Origin: CAZDKK01 sp964506245
Lineage (GTDB): Bacteria; Eisenbacteria; RBG-16-71-46; CAIMUX01; WJJG01
DNA: 64,000 nt
NCBI GenBank assembly: GCA_964506245.1
Contig: CAZDKK010000003.1
Location: 77,943-141,942 of the forward strand
Direction: 5' to 3'
Shown: piece after piece, positions 16,735-25,627 of the stretch
How positions within the stretch are numbered: position 1 is the first letter of the stretch
Layout of the letters: each line of letters starts with the position of its first letter
Position numbers and translations under genes: made by a program
The notes under the pieces: generated by a model
What the model was told of the DNA's origin: nothing
Databases searched by the model: none
Seen by the model: only the letters and a program-made list of their open reading frames with translations

Positions 16735-19700
16735 TCAATGCACCAGCATGAGCTTGCGCGTCTCGCTCGCGTCTCCCGCCTGCAGACGGCAGAAGTAGAC
16801 CCCCGAGGTGAGACCCGTCGTGTCGTAGCGAACCGAGTGCGAGCCCGCCGGGTGCCAGCCGTCGACGAGCGTCACCACCCTCCGGCCGGTCACGCTGTAG
16901 AGCGTGAGTTCCACACGGGCCGGTTCGATCAGGGTGAAGCGCAACGACTGCACGCCACGGGTCCAGGTGGTCGGCGTGCCCGCCAGGCCGAAGACCTCAC
17001 CCATGCCGTCCTCGGGAGAGTACGGTGCCCCATCGGCCCCCGACCCCATGGGCAGCGCGACGAGCGGGGCCCCGGCGCCGCGGGCGGTCGTGATGTCCAT
17101 GGCGTCGATGTAGATCGAGTCGAGCGACTGCTTGCGCTGCTTGCGGTTGGTGTCGATGACCCGGACGTGGACGGAACCGCTCAGACCGGGCGGCAGCGCG
17201 GCGCTGTAGAGCCGCTCGGTGGAGCTGCTGATCGTCACGACCCGGGTGAAGTTCGTGCCGTCGGTCGAGTACTCGAAGGCGAAGTTGTCGCTGTCGCTGT
17301 TGTTCGGGCGATAGCCCTCGACGTGGAAGGTGGCGCTCGTACCGGCCGTGACCTCGAAGCGCCAGCGGTGCTCCAGCATGCTGTACCAGCGTGTTCCCGT
17401 GCCGGACGGGACCTCGCGGATGACCTCACGGATGTTGTCGCTCACGTGCGTATAGGTGTAGTTCCCCGTCACTGTGCCGGCGACCGGGATGTCAGCCAGG
17501 GCCAAGGCGATCGGCACGGCCTGGGTGACATGGATGTAGGCGGTCTTGGTCTCGCCATCCGATCCGCAGGTGTTGCTCGCCGTGAGGGTCACCGTGTAGT
17601 CCCCGGCCGCGATGTACTGGTGAATCGGATTCTGCTCGGCCGACGTGCCCGTATCCCCGAAGTTCCAGCCCCAGGCCGTCGGGTTACCGGTCGAGAGGTC
17701 GGTGAAGGCCACGGTCAGTGGCGCCGTTCCGTACGTGGGCGCACCGGAGAAGGCAGCCACCGGAGGTCCGGTCACCGTGATGTACCCGGTCTTGGTCTCG
17801 GTGTCGGTGCCGAGCGGGCCGGTCGCCGTGAGGCTCACCGTGTAGACGTCCGGGGACGCGTACTCGTGCGTGGGACTCTGGGCCGTGGACGTGCCGCCAT
17901 CGCCGAACGTCCAGCTCCAGGAGGTGATCTCGCCCCCGGAGGACGCATCGGTGAAGGCGACGGTCAGAGGCGCACAACCGGACGTGGGAACGCCGCTGAA
18001 GTCCGCGACCAGGCCCCCCGTGCAGTTGGTGATCGGGACCTGCACGTCGTATCGGTAGCGGTTGGGGGCGGTGACCACGATGCGCAGGGAGCCGCCGGCA
18101 GTCTGCGCCGGGATCGTAATCTCCTGCGCGGCGCCAGTAGCCTCCGCGACGCCGAGGATCGCTCCGTTCGCGGTCAGGCTGATCAGCGCGCCCGCGCCGG
18201 CCTGGATCGTAAAGAATGTGACGCCCTCGCAGAGGTGGTCCTCGTGCGCGACGCTCAGGTTCTGCGGCACCTCGGTTTGGAGCCGCAGGAAGGCGTCGCC
18301 GTGATGATGGAAGAGGTGGTAGGTGACGGTCTTGTTGCTCGTGTTGTAGGGCCAGCTGCTAGCCTGCAGGAAGTACTTGCCATAGCACATCCCGAAGCAA
18401 GTGCGCAGCGGATCGGGTCCGTGCGGATAGGGACCGTAGGTCGGCATGAAGCCCTCCCACATGCCGTCCATGAGACCCCACACGAACGTGTCGTTCACGA
18501 AGGAGTAGGAGACCTCCGTTGGCGCGATCAGTCCCAGTGCGCCGTGAGCTATGCGGTGGAACTTCTCGGCGAAGGTCTCGCTGGAGTAATCGTACTTGCC
18601 GGTCAGGCAGTTGATGGTGAAGACGAACGGGTACATCACGTTGGTGAGCCCGTTCAAGCTCGTCGTGCTGTAGGCCGGCTCACCCCAGCCGTATTCGTAC
18701 CCGTGATCACGGTGCAGTAGCATGTAGGCCCCGGCATTGATATCGGCGTTGATTCGGGTCGCGTTGCCGCCCCAGTCGGTCAGGTGCTGCGGTGTGGCCG
18801 GGATGTAGCCCAGGCCGTTGGGGCCGAAGTAGTTCACGACGGTCGACGTGTTGGTCGCGGTGGACCACGATGTGCCCGGCGTCCCGGAGTAGATCGCATA
18901 CTCGCGCACCGGGTGCTTGCCCAGCACGTTGGCCTGGAAGCCGAAGCAGACCTCGGTGCACAGGATGAACCAGCGCTCGGTCTGCCATCCGCCCGCGATG
19001 ATCGGCTGGTCGTAGAAATCCGGGTCGGTGTAGGGATTCTGCTCGTAGTCCAGCATCTTGGTGATCATCGCACCGAGCTCGGTCGAGGTGCGTGCGCAGA
19101 TGCGGGCATGGGCCATGTCGGGCAGGTTGTCACCGTTGACATCGGCGTAGATGTTGTCCGAAACGCAGTAGCTGTTCCAGATCGGTGAAGTGATCGCGAC
19201 ATCGCGGCCGTCGCCTGAGCTGGGGTAGTCACCCAGGATCAAGAACGCTGCTGGCGGCACGGCCCAAGTGTTGTACGCGTTGTTGAGCCAGCTCTCGATT
19301 GCCGTGGCGGTCGTGCCCGTCGTCGCGGTGGTGAAGACCCCGGTCGAAATCCCCTGCAGTTGCCGCCAGCTCTGGAGCATGTTCGCCCAGCCCACGAAGC
19401 CGGCGTCGGTGGGGGTGATGATCACGTACTCGTAGCCGTCACGGCCGCCGTCGGCCGGGCTCGGGAATTCTGGCGCCGGCAGGCTCTCGTAGTTGAGCAA
19501 GTGGCCGCGCAGGATCGGTTCCCAGAAACGGCTGCGCAGGCGTGGGTCGCCGAACACGCCGCTGCCGCCGACGAAGTCGATCCGCAGTTCCAGCTCGGTG
19601 TAGATGACCAGCTCGCGGGTGATCGGATTGTACTGGAAGGGCGTGATCCCGACGATGACGGCATCCACGCCGCGCATCACCATCGGCTCCGACAGCCGCA

Positions 19701-20178
19701 CCGGCTCGGCCGGGTAGGGAGCGTTGCGCTCGTAGATGGCCGCAGTGCGCTCGTAGATGAGGGGCCGATCGTCGTTCTCGGCAGGCAGCACCGGGGCCGG
19801 TGCGATGGCCATGTCGCGGAGCACCTCGGTGCGGGCCGAGACGACCGTGAGCCGGGCCGTGGCGCCGCGGGGCACGGCCACGTAGCGGCCGAGACCCGGC
19901 AAGTCGGGCGCGCCGGCGTCATTGGGCAAGAGCACCCCGGCCAGCGTGACCGCCTGCATCCGCTCGCCCGCGACAGCGACCGGCGTCAGGTCGAAGCGAT
20001 CCAGCCCGAAGTGAAGGGTGACGCCGGCGGGACTTTGGCCGCGCAAGGCCAGGCCGACCTCCCCGGCGGGCTGGGCGACATGGACAGTCTCAGCCAGTGC
20101 GGGTGCGGACAGCAGCAGCGCGCCCAGGCCTACCAAGACGATTCCCTGCAGAGATCGAACTTTGCGGGGGGAGTTCAT
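16735..20178 (-). CDS. Gingipain-family (C25) secreted cysteine protease with two PKD domains and C-terminal sorting domain
   Basis: The product is 1147 aa; the ATG at 20178 follows AGAGGAGG. A signal peptide (about 10-29) is followed by a C25-type propeptide (about 30-240). The caspase-like C25 domain (about 248-590) has the catalytic His in HRDHGYEYGWGEP (His492) and Cys in FTINCLTGKYD (Cys524), the same order and spacing style as in gingipains. PKD domains span about 724-803 and 807-885. A beta-sandwich and a FlgD-like tail ending GVYFCRLQAG follow. In Porphyromonas such proteins are exported by the type 9 system through this kind of tail; no secretion gene is seen here. Expected role: extracellular protein digestion. 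Confidence 0.9.
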   Translation of the reverse strand: MNSPRKVRSLQGIVLVGLGALLLSAPALAETVHVAQPAGEVGLALRGQSPAGVTLHFGLDRFDLTPVAVAGERMQAVTLAGVLLPNDAGAPDLPGLGRYVAVPRGATARLTVVSARTEVLRDMAIAPAPVLPAENDDRPLIYERTAAIYERNAPYPAEPVRLSEPMVMRGVDAVIVGITPFQYNPITRELVIYTELELRIDFVGGSGVFGDPRLRSRFWEPILRGHLLNYESLPAPEFPSPADGGRDGYEYVIITPTDAGFVGWANMLQSWRQLQGISTGVFTTATTGTTATAIESWLNNAYNTWAVPPAAFLILGDYPSSGDGRDVAITSPIWNSYCVSDNIYADVNGDNLPDMAHARICARTSTELGAMITKMLDYEQNPYTDPDFYDQPIIAGGWQTERWFILCTEVCFGFQANVLGKHPVREYAIYSGTPGTSWSTATNTSTVVNYFGPNGLGYIPATPQHLTDWGGNATRINADINAGAYMLLHRDHGYEYGWGEPAYSTTSLNGLTNVMYPFVFTINCLTGKYDYSSETFAEKFHRIAHGALGLIAPTEVSYSFVNDTFVWGLMDGMWEGFMPTYGPYPHGPDPLRTCFGMCYGKYFLQASSWPYNTSNKTVTYHLFHHHGDAFLRLQTEVPQNLSVAHEDHLCEGVTFFTIQAGAGALISLTANGAILGVAEATGAAQEITIPAQTAGGSLRIVVTAPNRYRYDVQVPITNCTGGLVADFSGVPTSGCAPLTVAFTDASSGGEITSWSWTFGDGGTSTAQSPTHEYASPDVYTVSLTATGPLGTDTETKTGYITVTGPPVAAFSGAPTYGTAPLTVAFTDLSTGNPTAWGWNFGDTGTSAEQNPIHQYIAAGDYTVTLTASNTCGSDGETKTAYIHVTQAVPIALALADIPVAGTVTGNYTYTHVSDNIREVIREVPSGTGTRWYSMLEHRWRFEVTAGTSATFHVEGYRPNNSDSDNFAFEYSTDGTNFTRVVTISSSTERLYSAALPPGLSGSVHVRVIDTNRKQRKQSLDSIYIDAMDITTARGAGAPLVALPMGSGADGAPYSPEDGMGEVFGLAGTPTTWTRGVQSLRFTLIEPARVELTLYSVTGRRVVTLVDGWHPAGSHSVRYDTTGLTSGVYFCRLQAGDASETRKLMLVH

Positions 20179-20260
20179 GATCAGCCTCCTCTTGCGGTTG
20201 GCCCTCGCCGTCAGCCTGGAGGGAACGGAGCGACCCGTCTCTCTGGCCGACTCTATCGTA

Positions 20261-20310
20261 CCTGCGTGCAACCGCAGGAGGGGATTCTGCAGGGTGTGCA
20301 ATTGCAGAAT
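20261..20310. repeat. Two adjacent hairpins upstream of the gingipain gene
   Basis: CCTGCG/CGCAGG (20261-20266, 20273-20278) and the perfect AT-richer ATTCTGCA/TGCAGAAT (20284-20291, 20303-20310, loop 11 nt) lie 83-132 nt before the gingipain start. They could be an operator or leader structure. The rest of 20179-20677, the divergent region between gingipain and lipoprotein genes, holds no supported gene. Confidence 0.45.
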
Positions 20311-20677
20311 GAAAGCTCGCCCCCCGTCCCGGGGGCACAGAGCGCCCTCGGGCGAATCCATGAGCGGTGAGTGAAAGGTGGCCCCCGGTTGCCCCGCGCG
20401 GATGCCCCCGGAGCGCAGATTGGTGTGGTTCTGGCAAGTCCCCTCGCTAACTCCCTTTGTGGCTGCGATGGTTCCTTCCGATGACCGGGAATCGAGCGGG
20501 CAAGACGGGTGTCGCGATCCGCGCCGGGCGCGGCACGGTCTGTGCGGCAACCAGGCCTGGCAATGGCTGAGCCCGACCGCGGGCTCCTCCTGGGCCTTCC
20601 TTCTCGCCGGGATGCCAGGCTGCAGGGACGCAGAGACCGCGTCCCCAGGCCCTGGAGCGACGGAAAGGAGCGGCATC

Positions 20678-21592
20678 ATGAGGACGTCCTGGCTTCTCGT
20701 CGCGGCGACAGCACTGCTGAGCCTGGGGATGGGCGGGGTGCTCACGGGATGCTCCGAGACGCTCGACCCCACGGACGACGACTCCCTGGCCGAACCCGAG
20801 CCGGCGTGCCGGCCGGACGGCGGCGGTTCCAACGCTCCGAGCGGCTTGCGCAGCGAGCCGCTCGTCGTGCCGCTCGTCTGCGAACAGGGGGAGGGCATGG
20901 GAACCGTGTCCGTGTCGAACGATGAGACCCATCTCTACGTGACGCTGACCGCGTCCGAGGGCTGGGTGCTCGGTCATACCCGCCTGGGCCTCGCAACCGT
21001 GATGGAGGCGTTCCCGCGCCCGTGGCGCCATGGTTTCGGCGACATGGTCTTCCAGCGCTTCCACAACCGCACGCCCGAGTACACCTACACCATCCCGCTG
21101 CGGGAGGGATGGTACGCGCACCAGCAGCAGCTCGTGCTGGCTGGCAACGCGACGCTCTACAGGTTCTCGGGACGCCGCTGGGTCCCCGTCACCGTCCGCT
21201 TCACGTGGGCTGACGGCGAGCCCTGCGCGCTACCCGGCTGGCATGCGACGTTTCGCTACGTCGTCCAATCGGTCGGCTCGGGCGAGTGCGCGCTGACGGT
21301 CGAATTCCCCAGCACCGGGGTCATGTTCTGCGATGGGCAGTATGCGGAGATCCTCTGGAGTTCGGAGGGTGCGGGGTGCGGGAGCGAGGTACGCATCGAG
21401 CTGCTGCGCGAGGGCGAGGTCTGCCAGGTGCTGTCGGAGAACGCGCCCAACACCGGGCTCTTCGTGTGGGAGCCGGTCGAGGCCTGTGACGGGCAGACTA
21501 CCGACTACACGATCCGCATCACCGATCTGAGCAGCGGATCCGCCGACGTGAGCGACGAGCCATTCCTGATCGCCGACTGCCCCGAGGGCTAG
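20678..21592 (+). CDS. Lipoprotein of unknown function with C-terminal Ig-like domain
   Basis: The product is 304 aa; the ATG at 20678 follows AAAGGAG. The leader ends in a lipobox-like VLTGC, so it should be lipid-anchored. A short Asp/Glu/Pro-rich linker follows. Residues about 70-200 read as beta-rich (YVTLTASEGWVLGHTRLGL, TYTIPLREGWYAHQQQLVL) and are not a domain I can name. The last 100 residues (CALTVEFPSTGVMFCDGQY...IRITDLSSGSADVSDEPF) resemble the Ser/Thr-rich Kre9/KNH-type Ig-like module found on many bacterial surface proteins. It is divergent from the gingipain gene. Function unknown. Confidence 0.7.
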   Translation: MRTSWLLVAATALLSLGMGGVLTGCSETLDPTDDDSLAEPEPACRPDGGGSNAPSGLRSEPLVVPLVCEQGEGMGTVSVSNDETHLYVTLTASEGWVLGHTRLGLATVMEAFPRPWRHGFGDMVFQRFHNRTPEYTYTIPLREGWYAHQQQLVLAGNATLYRFSGRRWVPVTVRFTWADGEPCALPGWHATFRYVVQSVGSGECALTVEFPSTGVMFCDGQYAEILWSSEGAGCGSEVRIELLREGEVCQVLSENAPNTGLFVWEPVEACDGQTTDYTIRITDLSSGSADVSDEPFLIADCPEG

Positions 21593-21643
21593 AGCACTGC
21601 GGGACAGCCATGCCCGCTCTCCTGCCGGCGGGCATCCTGCACC

Positions 21644-21706
21644 GGGTCCGGCGGGGGTCGCGCGGCCTCCTCTCGCCGGACCCCTTGCCAGGGGGCCGCA
21701 CGGCCC
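21644..21706. terminator. Bidirectional terminator-like hairpins
   Basis: Perfect 10-bp arms GGGTCCGGCG (21644-21653) and CGCCGGACCC (21674-21683), followed by GGGCCG/CGGCCC with a 2-nt loop (21693-21706). They sit between the convergent lipoprotein and AIR-synthase-like genes. No U-run. Confidence 0.5.
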
Positions 21707-21712
21707 GGACCC

Positions 21713-22786
21713 TCATGCTTCGTTTGGCCGCCCCTCGGATGCAGCGCGACCGAACGCCGCCCAGAAGGGATCGACCCGCGGGTGCACCAGCGGCCGCGTG
21801 CGCCCGCCGCCGCTCACCGTGCAGCCCTTCTCGGTCGGCCGCACCTCGCCGATGATCGCGGCGGGGATGCCGCCGGCCGCCAGGCGGCGCTCCACCTCAT
21901 CGGCCCGATGGGGCCGGCAGGTGAGGAGCAGCGTCCCCTCACTGATCGAGGTGAACGGATCGATCCCATAGAACTCGCAAATCCGGGCGATGGCCGGTTG
22001 CACCGGGATCTTCTCCTGGTCGATGTGCAGTCCCACGCACGACGCCTGCGCGATCTCGCGCAGGCCCCCCCAGATCCCGCACTCGGTCGCATCGTGCATG
22101 GCGGTCACGCCCTCGTCGCGCACGCCGGCGCTCACTGCGATGCGCGCGTCCTCGACGACACTCATCTGCCAGAAGATCTCCTGCGCCTCGCGCGCGAATG
22201 GCTCCCCGAAGCGCTCCGCCAGCTGGTGGGGGAAGGTGGCGGCGAAGAGCCCCGCGGCCTCGATCGCCGGGCCCTTGGTGACGAGGACCGCGTCCCCGGG
22301 CCGGGCCATGGTCGGCGCCACGAACCGATCGCGCTCACCGATGGCCATGACGGTCGCGCCGCCCACCATCGGGTAGTCGCAGCCCTCGTAGCGGCCGGTG
22401 TGTCCCGTGACGACGGCCACGTCCAGTCTCTCGCACTCGGCGTGCATCGTGGTCCACACGCGCTCGAATTGCTCCGCCGTGATCGAACGCGGCAAGTTGA
22501 GGTCGACCGTCATGTAGGCCAGCGGGAGGCCCGAGGTGACGGCGTCGGAGCAGAGGATGTGCACGGCGAACCAGGCCGAGCGCTCCCAACCATAGGGCGG
22601 CACAATGAAGATCGGATCGGTGGTCAGCGCCATGACGCGCCCGGCGCCGATGTCGATGACGCCGATGTCGACGCCGTGCTGGGGTCCGATCAGCACCTCG
22701 GGGCGCCGGCGCCCCAGGTGCGGGTAGATGACGGCGTCGAAGACATCCGCGGAGATCTTGCCGATGGGTGGAAGCTCGACCGGCAT
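21713..22786 (-). CDS. AIR synthase-related (HypE/PurM/SelD-fold) ATP-binding protein
   Basis: The product is 357 aa; the ATG at 22786 follows AGGAGAG. The N-terminal half has the PurM-like pattern of HypE and its relatives: GKISADVFDAVIYPHLG, then DIGVIDIGAGRVMALTTDP and the WFAVHILCSDAVTSGLPLAYMTVDLNLP core. VVTGHTGRYEGCDYPMVGGATVMAIG and DAVLVTKGPAIEAAGLFA follow. The C-terminal half has MHDATECGIWGGLREIAQAS and ISEGTLLLTCRP. Relatives bind ATP and form acyl-phosphate intermediates in hydrogenase maturation, purine, thiamine or selenophosphate synthesis; this one lacks the HypE C-terminal Cys tail, so it is not HypE itself. It is the last gene of the sulfate-uptake operon, 58 nt after the response regulator. 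Substrate unknown. Confidence 0.8.
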   Translation of the reverse strand: MPVELPPIGKISADVFDAVIYPHLGRRRPEVLIGPQHGVDIGVIDIGAGRVMALTTDPIFIVPPYGWERSAWFAVHILCSDAVTSGLPLAYMTVDLNLPRSITAEQFERVWTTMHAECERLDVAVVTGHTGRYEGCDYPMVGGATVMAIGERDRFVAPTMARPGDAVLVTKGPAIEAAGLFAATFPHQLAERFGEPFAREAQEIFWQMSVVEDARIAVSAGVRDEGVTAMHDATECGIWGGLREIAQASCVGLHIDQEKIPVQPAIARICEFYGIDPFTSISEGTLLLTCRPHRADEVERRLAAGGIPAAIIGEVRPTEKGCTVSGGGRTRPLVHPRVDPFWAAFGRAASEGRPNEA

Positions 22787-22844
22787 GGAGCGGCTCTCCT
22801 GGCAGGCACCGGCGCCCGGCGGGAGGCAAACCGGCCGCGCGGGG

Positions 22845-23537
22845 CTAGGGCTTCGCTTCTTCCTCCACGCGCAGAGAGTACCCCACGCCGGCGATCGTCA
22901 CCAGGTGTTCGGGGGCAGCGGGATCGTTCTCGATCTTCTGCCGCACCCGGTGGACGAGCTGCTTCAGGAGCTGGCGATCGCCCAGGCCCCGGTAGCCCCA
23001 GACGTGGCCGGTCAGCCGCTCGGCCGACAGCGTCCGCCCGGCGCTGGCCACCAGGAGCTGCATCAAGCGGAATTCGAGGCGCGTCAGCGTCACGGGCGCA
23101 CTGCCGCGAATGCAGACGGCGAGATTCTCGGGGTCGAGGGTCACGGCGCCGGCCGTCAGCGGGGCCGGTTGATCGTCGCCCGCCCGCCGCAGCAGAGCGC
23201 GCACGCGCGCGATCAGGGCGCGCGGGCTGAAGGGCTTGGTCAGGTAATCATCCGCGCCCACCTCGAGCGCTTCAACCTGGTCCTCCTCGGCGGCGCGCAC
23301 GGTCAGCATCATGATCGGCGTGCGGGTGCCGGCGGAACGCAGGCGTTTGAGCACCTCGAGCCCGCTCAGATGCGGCAGGTTGTAATCCAGGATCACCAGG
23401 TCCGGCTGTTCCTGCTCGAAGATGGTCAGCGCGGTGCGTCCATCGGGGGCCTGCACGACCAGGAAGCCGGCTTGCCGCAGGGCGAAGCCGATCAAGCTCA
23501 GCAGCTCCAGATCGTCATCGACCACCAGGACCTTCAT
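22845..23537 (-). CDS. OmpR/PhoB-family response regulator
   Basis: The product is 230 aa. The receiver has the acidic triad DDD (7-9), phosphoacceptor Asp51 in DLVILDYNLP, Thr79 and Lys101 in DDYLTKPF. Residues about 130-226 are a winged-helix DNA-binding domain (LTRLEFRLMQLLVASAGRTLS, RQLLKQLVHRVRQKIE, GVGYSLRVE). The start codon overlaps the end of the sensor kinase gene by 4 nt, so the pair is translated together. The PhoB-like family and the Pho-box-like repeats at the head of the operon fit autoregulation of the whole sulfate cluster. That link is inference. Confidence 0.9.
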   Translation of the reverse strand: MKVLVVDDDLELLSLIGFALRQAGFLVVQAPDGRTALTIFEQEQPDLVILDYNLPHLSGLEVLKRLRSAGTRTPIMMLTVRAAEEDQVEALEVGADDYLTKPFSPRALIARVRALLRRAGDDQPAPLTAGAVTLDPENLAVCIRGSAPVTLTRLEFRLMQLLVASAGRTLSAERLTGHVWGYRGLGDRQLLKQLVHRVRQKIENDPAAPEHLVTIAGVGYSLRVEEEAKP

Positions 23538-25609
23538 GACCGCTCCCGGGGCAGGATGACGCACATGCGCGTGCCCGTCTCGTCGCTGCGCGCCTCGACG
23601 TCCCCGCCGTGACGGCCCACGATGGACTTCACGATGTAGAGGCCGAGGCCCATGCCGCCCGCCTCGGGTTCCGCGCCGGTGGAGCGGGTGAAGCGGCCGA
23701 AGATGGCGTCGTCGGCGCCGACCGGGAGCCCGGGGCCCTGGTCTTCGACCCACAGCCGCACGTCGGCTTCCCCCACGCTGCCGGCGATGCGAATGGTGCT
23801 GTCGGGCGGTGCGAACTTGTTGGCGTTGGCCAGCAGGTTCACGAAGACCTGCACCAGGCGGGGACCGTCGCCGGTGATCGGCGGCAGGGGGTAGGGCAGG
23901 TCCACCTCGAGCTTCTGCTGGCGCTGTTCGATCAGCGGCGCCACGAACTCGATCGCCTCCTCGATCACCTGGTCGAGGGCGATCTCCTGGCGCCGCAGGT
24001 CGTCCTTGCCCGCTTCGATGCGGGTGCTCTCGAGCAGGTTGTCGATGAGCTGCGCCAGCCGCAGCGTGCCGCGCTCGACCGACAGCACGAGCTCCCGCAC
24101 CTCGGGCGACGCGATCTCCGGCAGCTTGTCCAGCAGCATCTCCAGCGAGGCCAGCTGAGCCGAGAGCGGCGTGCGGAACTCGTGGGAGATGTTGGCCAAC
24201 ACCGTGTCGCGCACGCGGCGCGTCGCCTCCACGTCGGACTCGTCGCGGATGACCTGGAACTGGAGCACGTCCTGGCCCCCGGGTCCATCCAGCGCGGCAC
24301 CGGGCGCGGCGCTGGTGATGACGACCGAGCGTACAATTCCGGTGGCCATCTCGAGATGCTCGGTGGCGCTGGCGTTGCCGCGGAAGCGCGCGTGGAGAAT
24401 GGGGCAACGGTTCTCGCACGGCCGGGCACCGCCCTTCTCGCGCGGGCGCAGCACGTCGCCGCAGAAGCGGCCCGCCGCCTGGGTGGGCTGGATGCCGAGC
24501 AGCTGGGCCGCCTGCGGGCTGACGTAGCGAATGCGACGCTCGCGGTCGACCGAGTAGGCTCCCTCGGCGATTCCGGTGAGCACGGCCTCGGCTTCGGCCT
24601 GCTTGCGGCGCAGCTCGCTGGTGAGGCGCAGGATTTCCTCGCGCATCTCCTCCATCGCATTGGCCAGCGTGCCCGTCTCCCATCCCGGTGCGACCGGCAC
24701 GGGCGACGAGAAATCGCCATGGCCCATGCGCACGGCGGCCTGCGTCAGCGCCTCGATCGGGCGGGCGATGTGGCGCGCCAGCCAGAGGCTGAGGGCGGTC
24801 ACGACCAGGCCGACGCACAGCGTGAGGATCAAGAGCGTGCGGGTGAGTCCCCCCAGCGAAGCCTCGGCCTCTGAGGCCGGCAGCGAAGTCTCCAGGACGG
24901 CCACGGGGCGACCTGCGCCATCCAGGACGGCGCGAGCCGCCAGGTACTGCTCCGGGGAACCGGTGCGGACGACCAGCGCAGCGTCGGCCGCCAGGGCGCG
25001 GCGGTGCAGCAGGCCGCGCGGATCGAGACCCTCGCGTTCGACCTCTTCAGCCGGGAGGATCGCCACCGGCAGACCAACCTTGTTCCCCGTGCTGAGCGCG
25101 TAGGCGCCGTCGAGCGCGGTGGCGACGGTCACGCTGCCCCGGGGCTGGCGCGGAATCCGCGCGGTCGCGGTCAGAATCAGCGGCTCACCGGGCGCCAGCC
25201 GCACGAGCCGCCAGTCGTCCACGGGCCCGGGCGCGAGCTGGCTCCACGCGATCCGCGGGTTTCTGGCCGTGGTCCAGCGCCCCTGCACCTCCACGGCACA
25301 GTCGGTCAAGGTACTGCGGTTCCGGAAGGCTTCCAGAAAGAAGCGCAGGCTGTCTGTCTGTCCGGTGGCGGCCAGGTGGATCAGCGCCGGCCGCTCGGCG
25401 AGCTGCTGGGCGGCCACGACCAGCGTGCCGGCCGTGTGCGCCAACGCGTCGACCCCGTTGTCCGCCGCCAGGCGCGTGCGGGCCTGCGCGCGGTCGTCGG
25501 CCAGGCGGCGCAGCAGGGAGACGCCGGCCGTGCCGACGCACAGCGTCGCCACCGCGACCATGCTCAGGCTGAAGGCCACGAGAATGGTGCTCAGATTGAG
25601 TCGGCGCAT
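23534..25609 (-). CDS. Membrane sensor histidine kinase with PAS domain
   Basis: The product is 691 aa. Helices at about 8-33 and 256-278 frame a periplasmic sensor region of about 220 residues; a HAMP domain (about 279-330) follows. The PAS domain (about 340-460) contains three close cysteines (Cys383, Cys398, Cys402; CENRCPILHAR), a pattern also found in redox-type PAS modules. The HisKA H-box is NISHEFRTPL with phosphoacceptor His476. N, G1 and G2 boxes (FVNLLANANKF, VEDQGPGL, GGMGLGLYIVKSIV) are intact. It starts 18 nt after cysW and overlaps the response regulator by 4 nt. It probably controls the transporter operon it belongs to; signal unknown, with sulfur or redox status the simplest guess. 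Confidence 0.9.
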   Translation of the reverse strand: MRRLNLSTILVAFSLSMVAVATLCVGTAGVSLLRRLADDRAQARTRLAADNGVDALAHTAGTLVVAAQQLAERPALIHLAATGQTDSLRFFLEAFRNRSTLTDCAVEVQGRWTTARNPRIAWSQLAPGPVDDWRLVRLAPGEPLILTATARIPRQPRGSVTVATALDGAYALSTGNKVGLPVAILPAEEVEREGLDPRGLLHRRALAADAALVVRTGSPEQYLAARAVLDGAGRPVAVLETSLPASEAEASLGGLTRTLLILTLCVGLVVTALSLWLARHIARPIEALTQAAVRMGHGDFSSPVPVAPGWETGTLANAMEEMREEILRLTSELRRKQAEAEAVLTGIAEGAYSVDRERRIRYVSPQAAQLLGIQPTQAAGRFCGDVLRPREKGGARPCENRCPILHARFRGNASATEHLEMATGIVRSVVITSAAPGAALDGPGGQDVLQFQVIRDESDVEATRRVRDTVLANISHEFRTPLSAQLASLEMLLDKLPEIASPEVRELVLSVERGTLRLAQLIDNLLESTRIEAGKDDLRRQEIALDQVIEEAIEFVAPLIEQRQQKLEVDLPYPLPPITGDGPRLVQVFVNLLANANKFAPPDSTIRIAGSVGEADVRLWVEDQGPGLPVGADDAIFGRFTRSTGAEPEAGGMGLGLYIVKSIVGRHGGDVEARSDETGTRMCVILPRERS

Positions 25610-25627
25610 CCTGCGCTCCCCCCGGGG

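Noticed and set aside
16738..18720. Long plus-strand frame opposite the gingipain gene
   Set aside because: Shadow of the C25 protease; composition is random-like and there is no ribosome site.
21713..22786. Hydrogenase maturation protein HypE
   Set aside because: The PurM fold is shared, but the HypE C-terminal cysteine tail and other hyp genes are missing.
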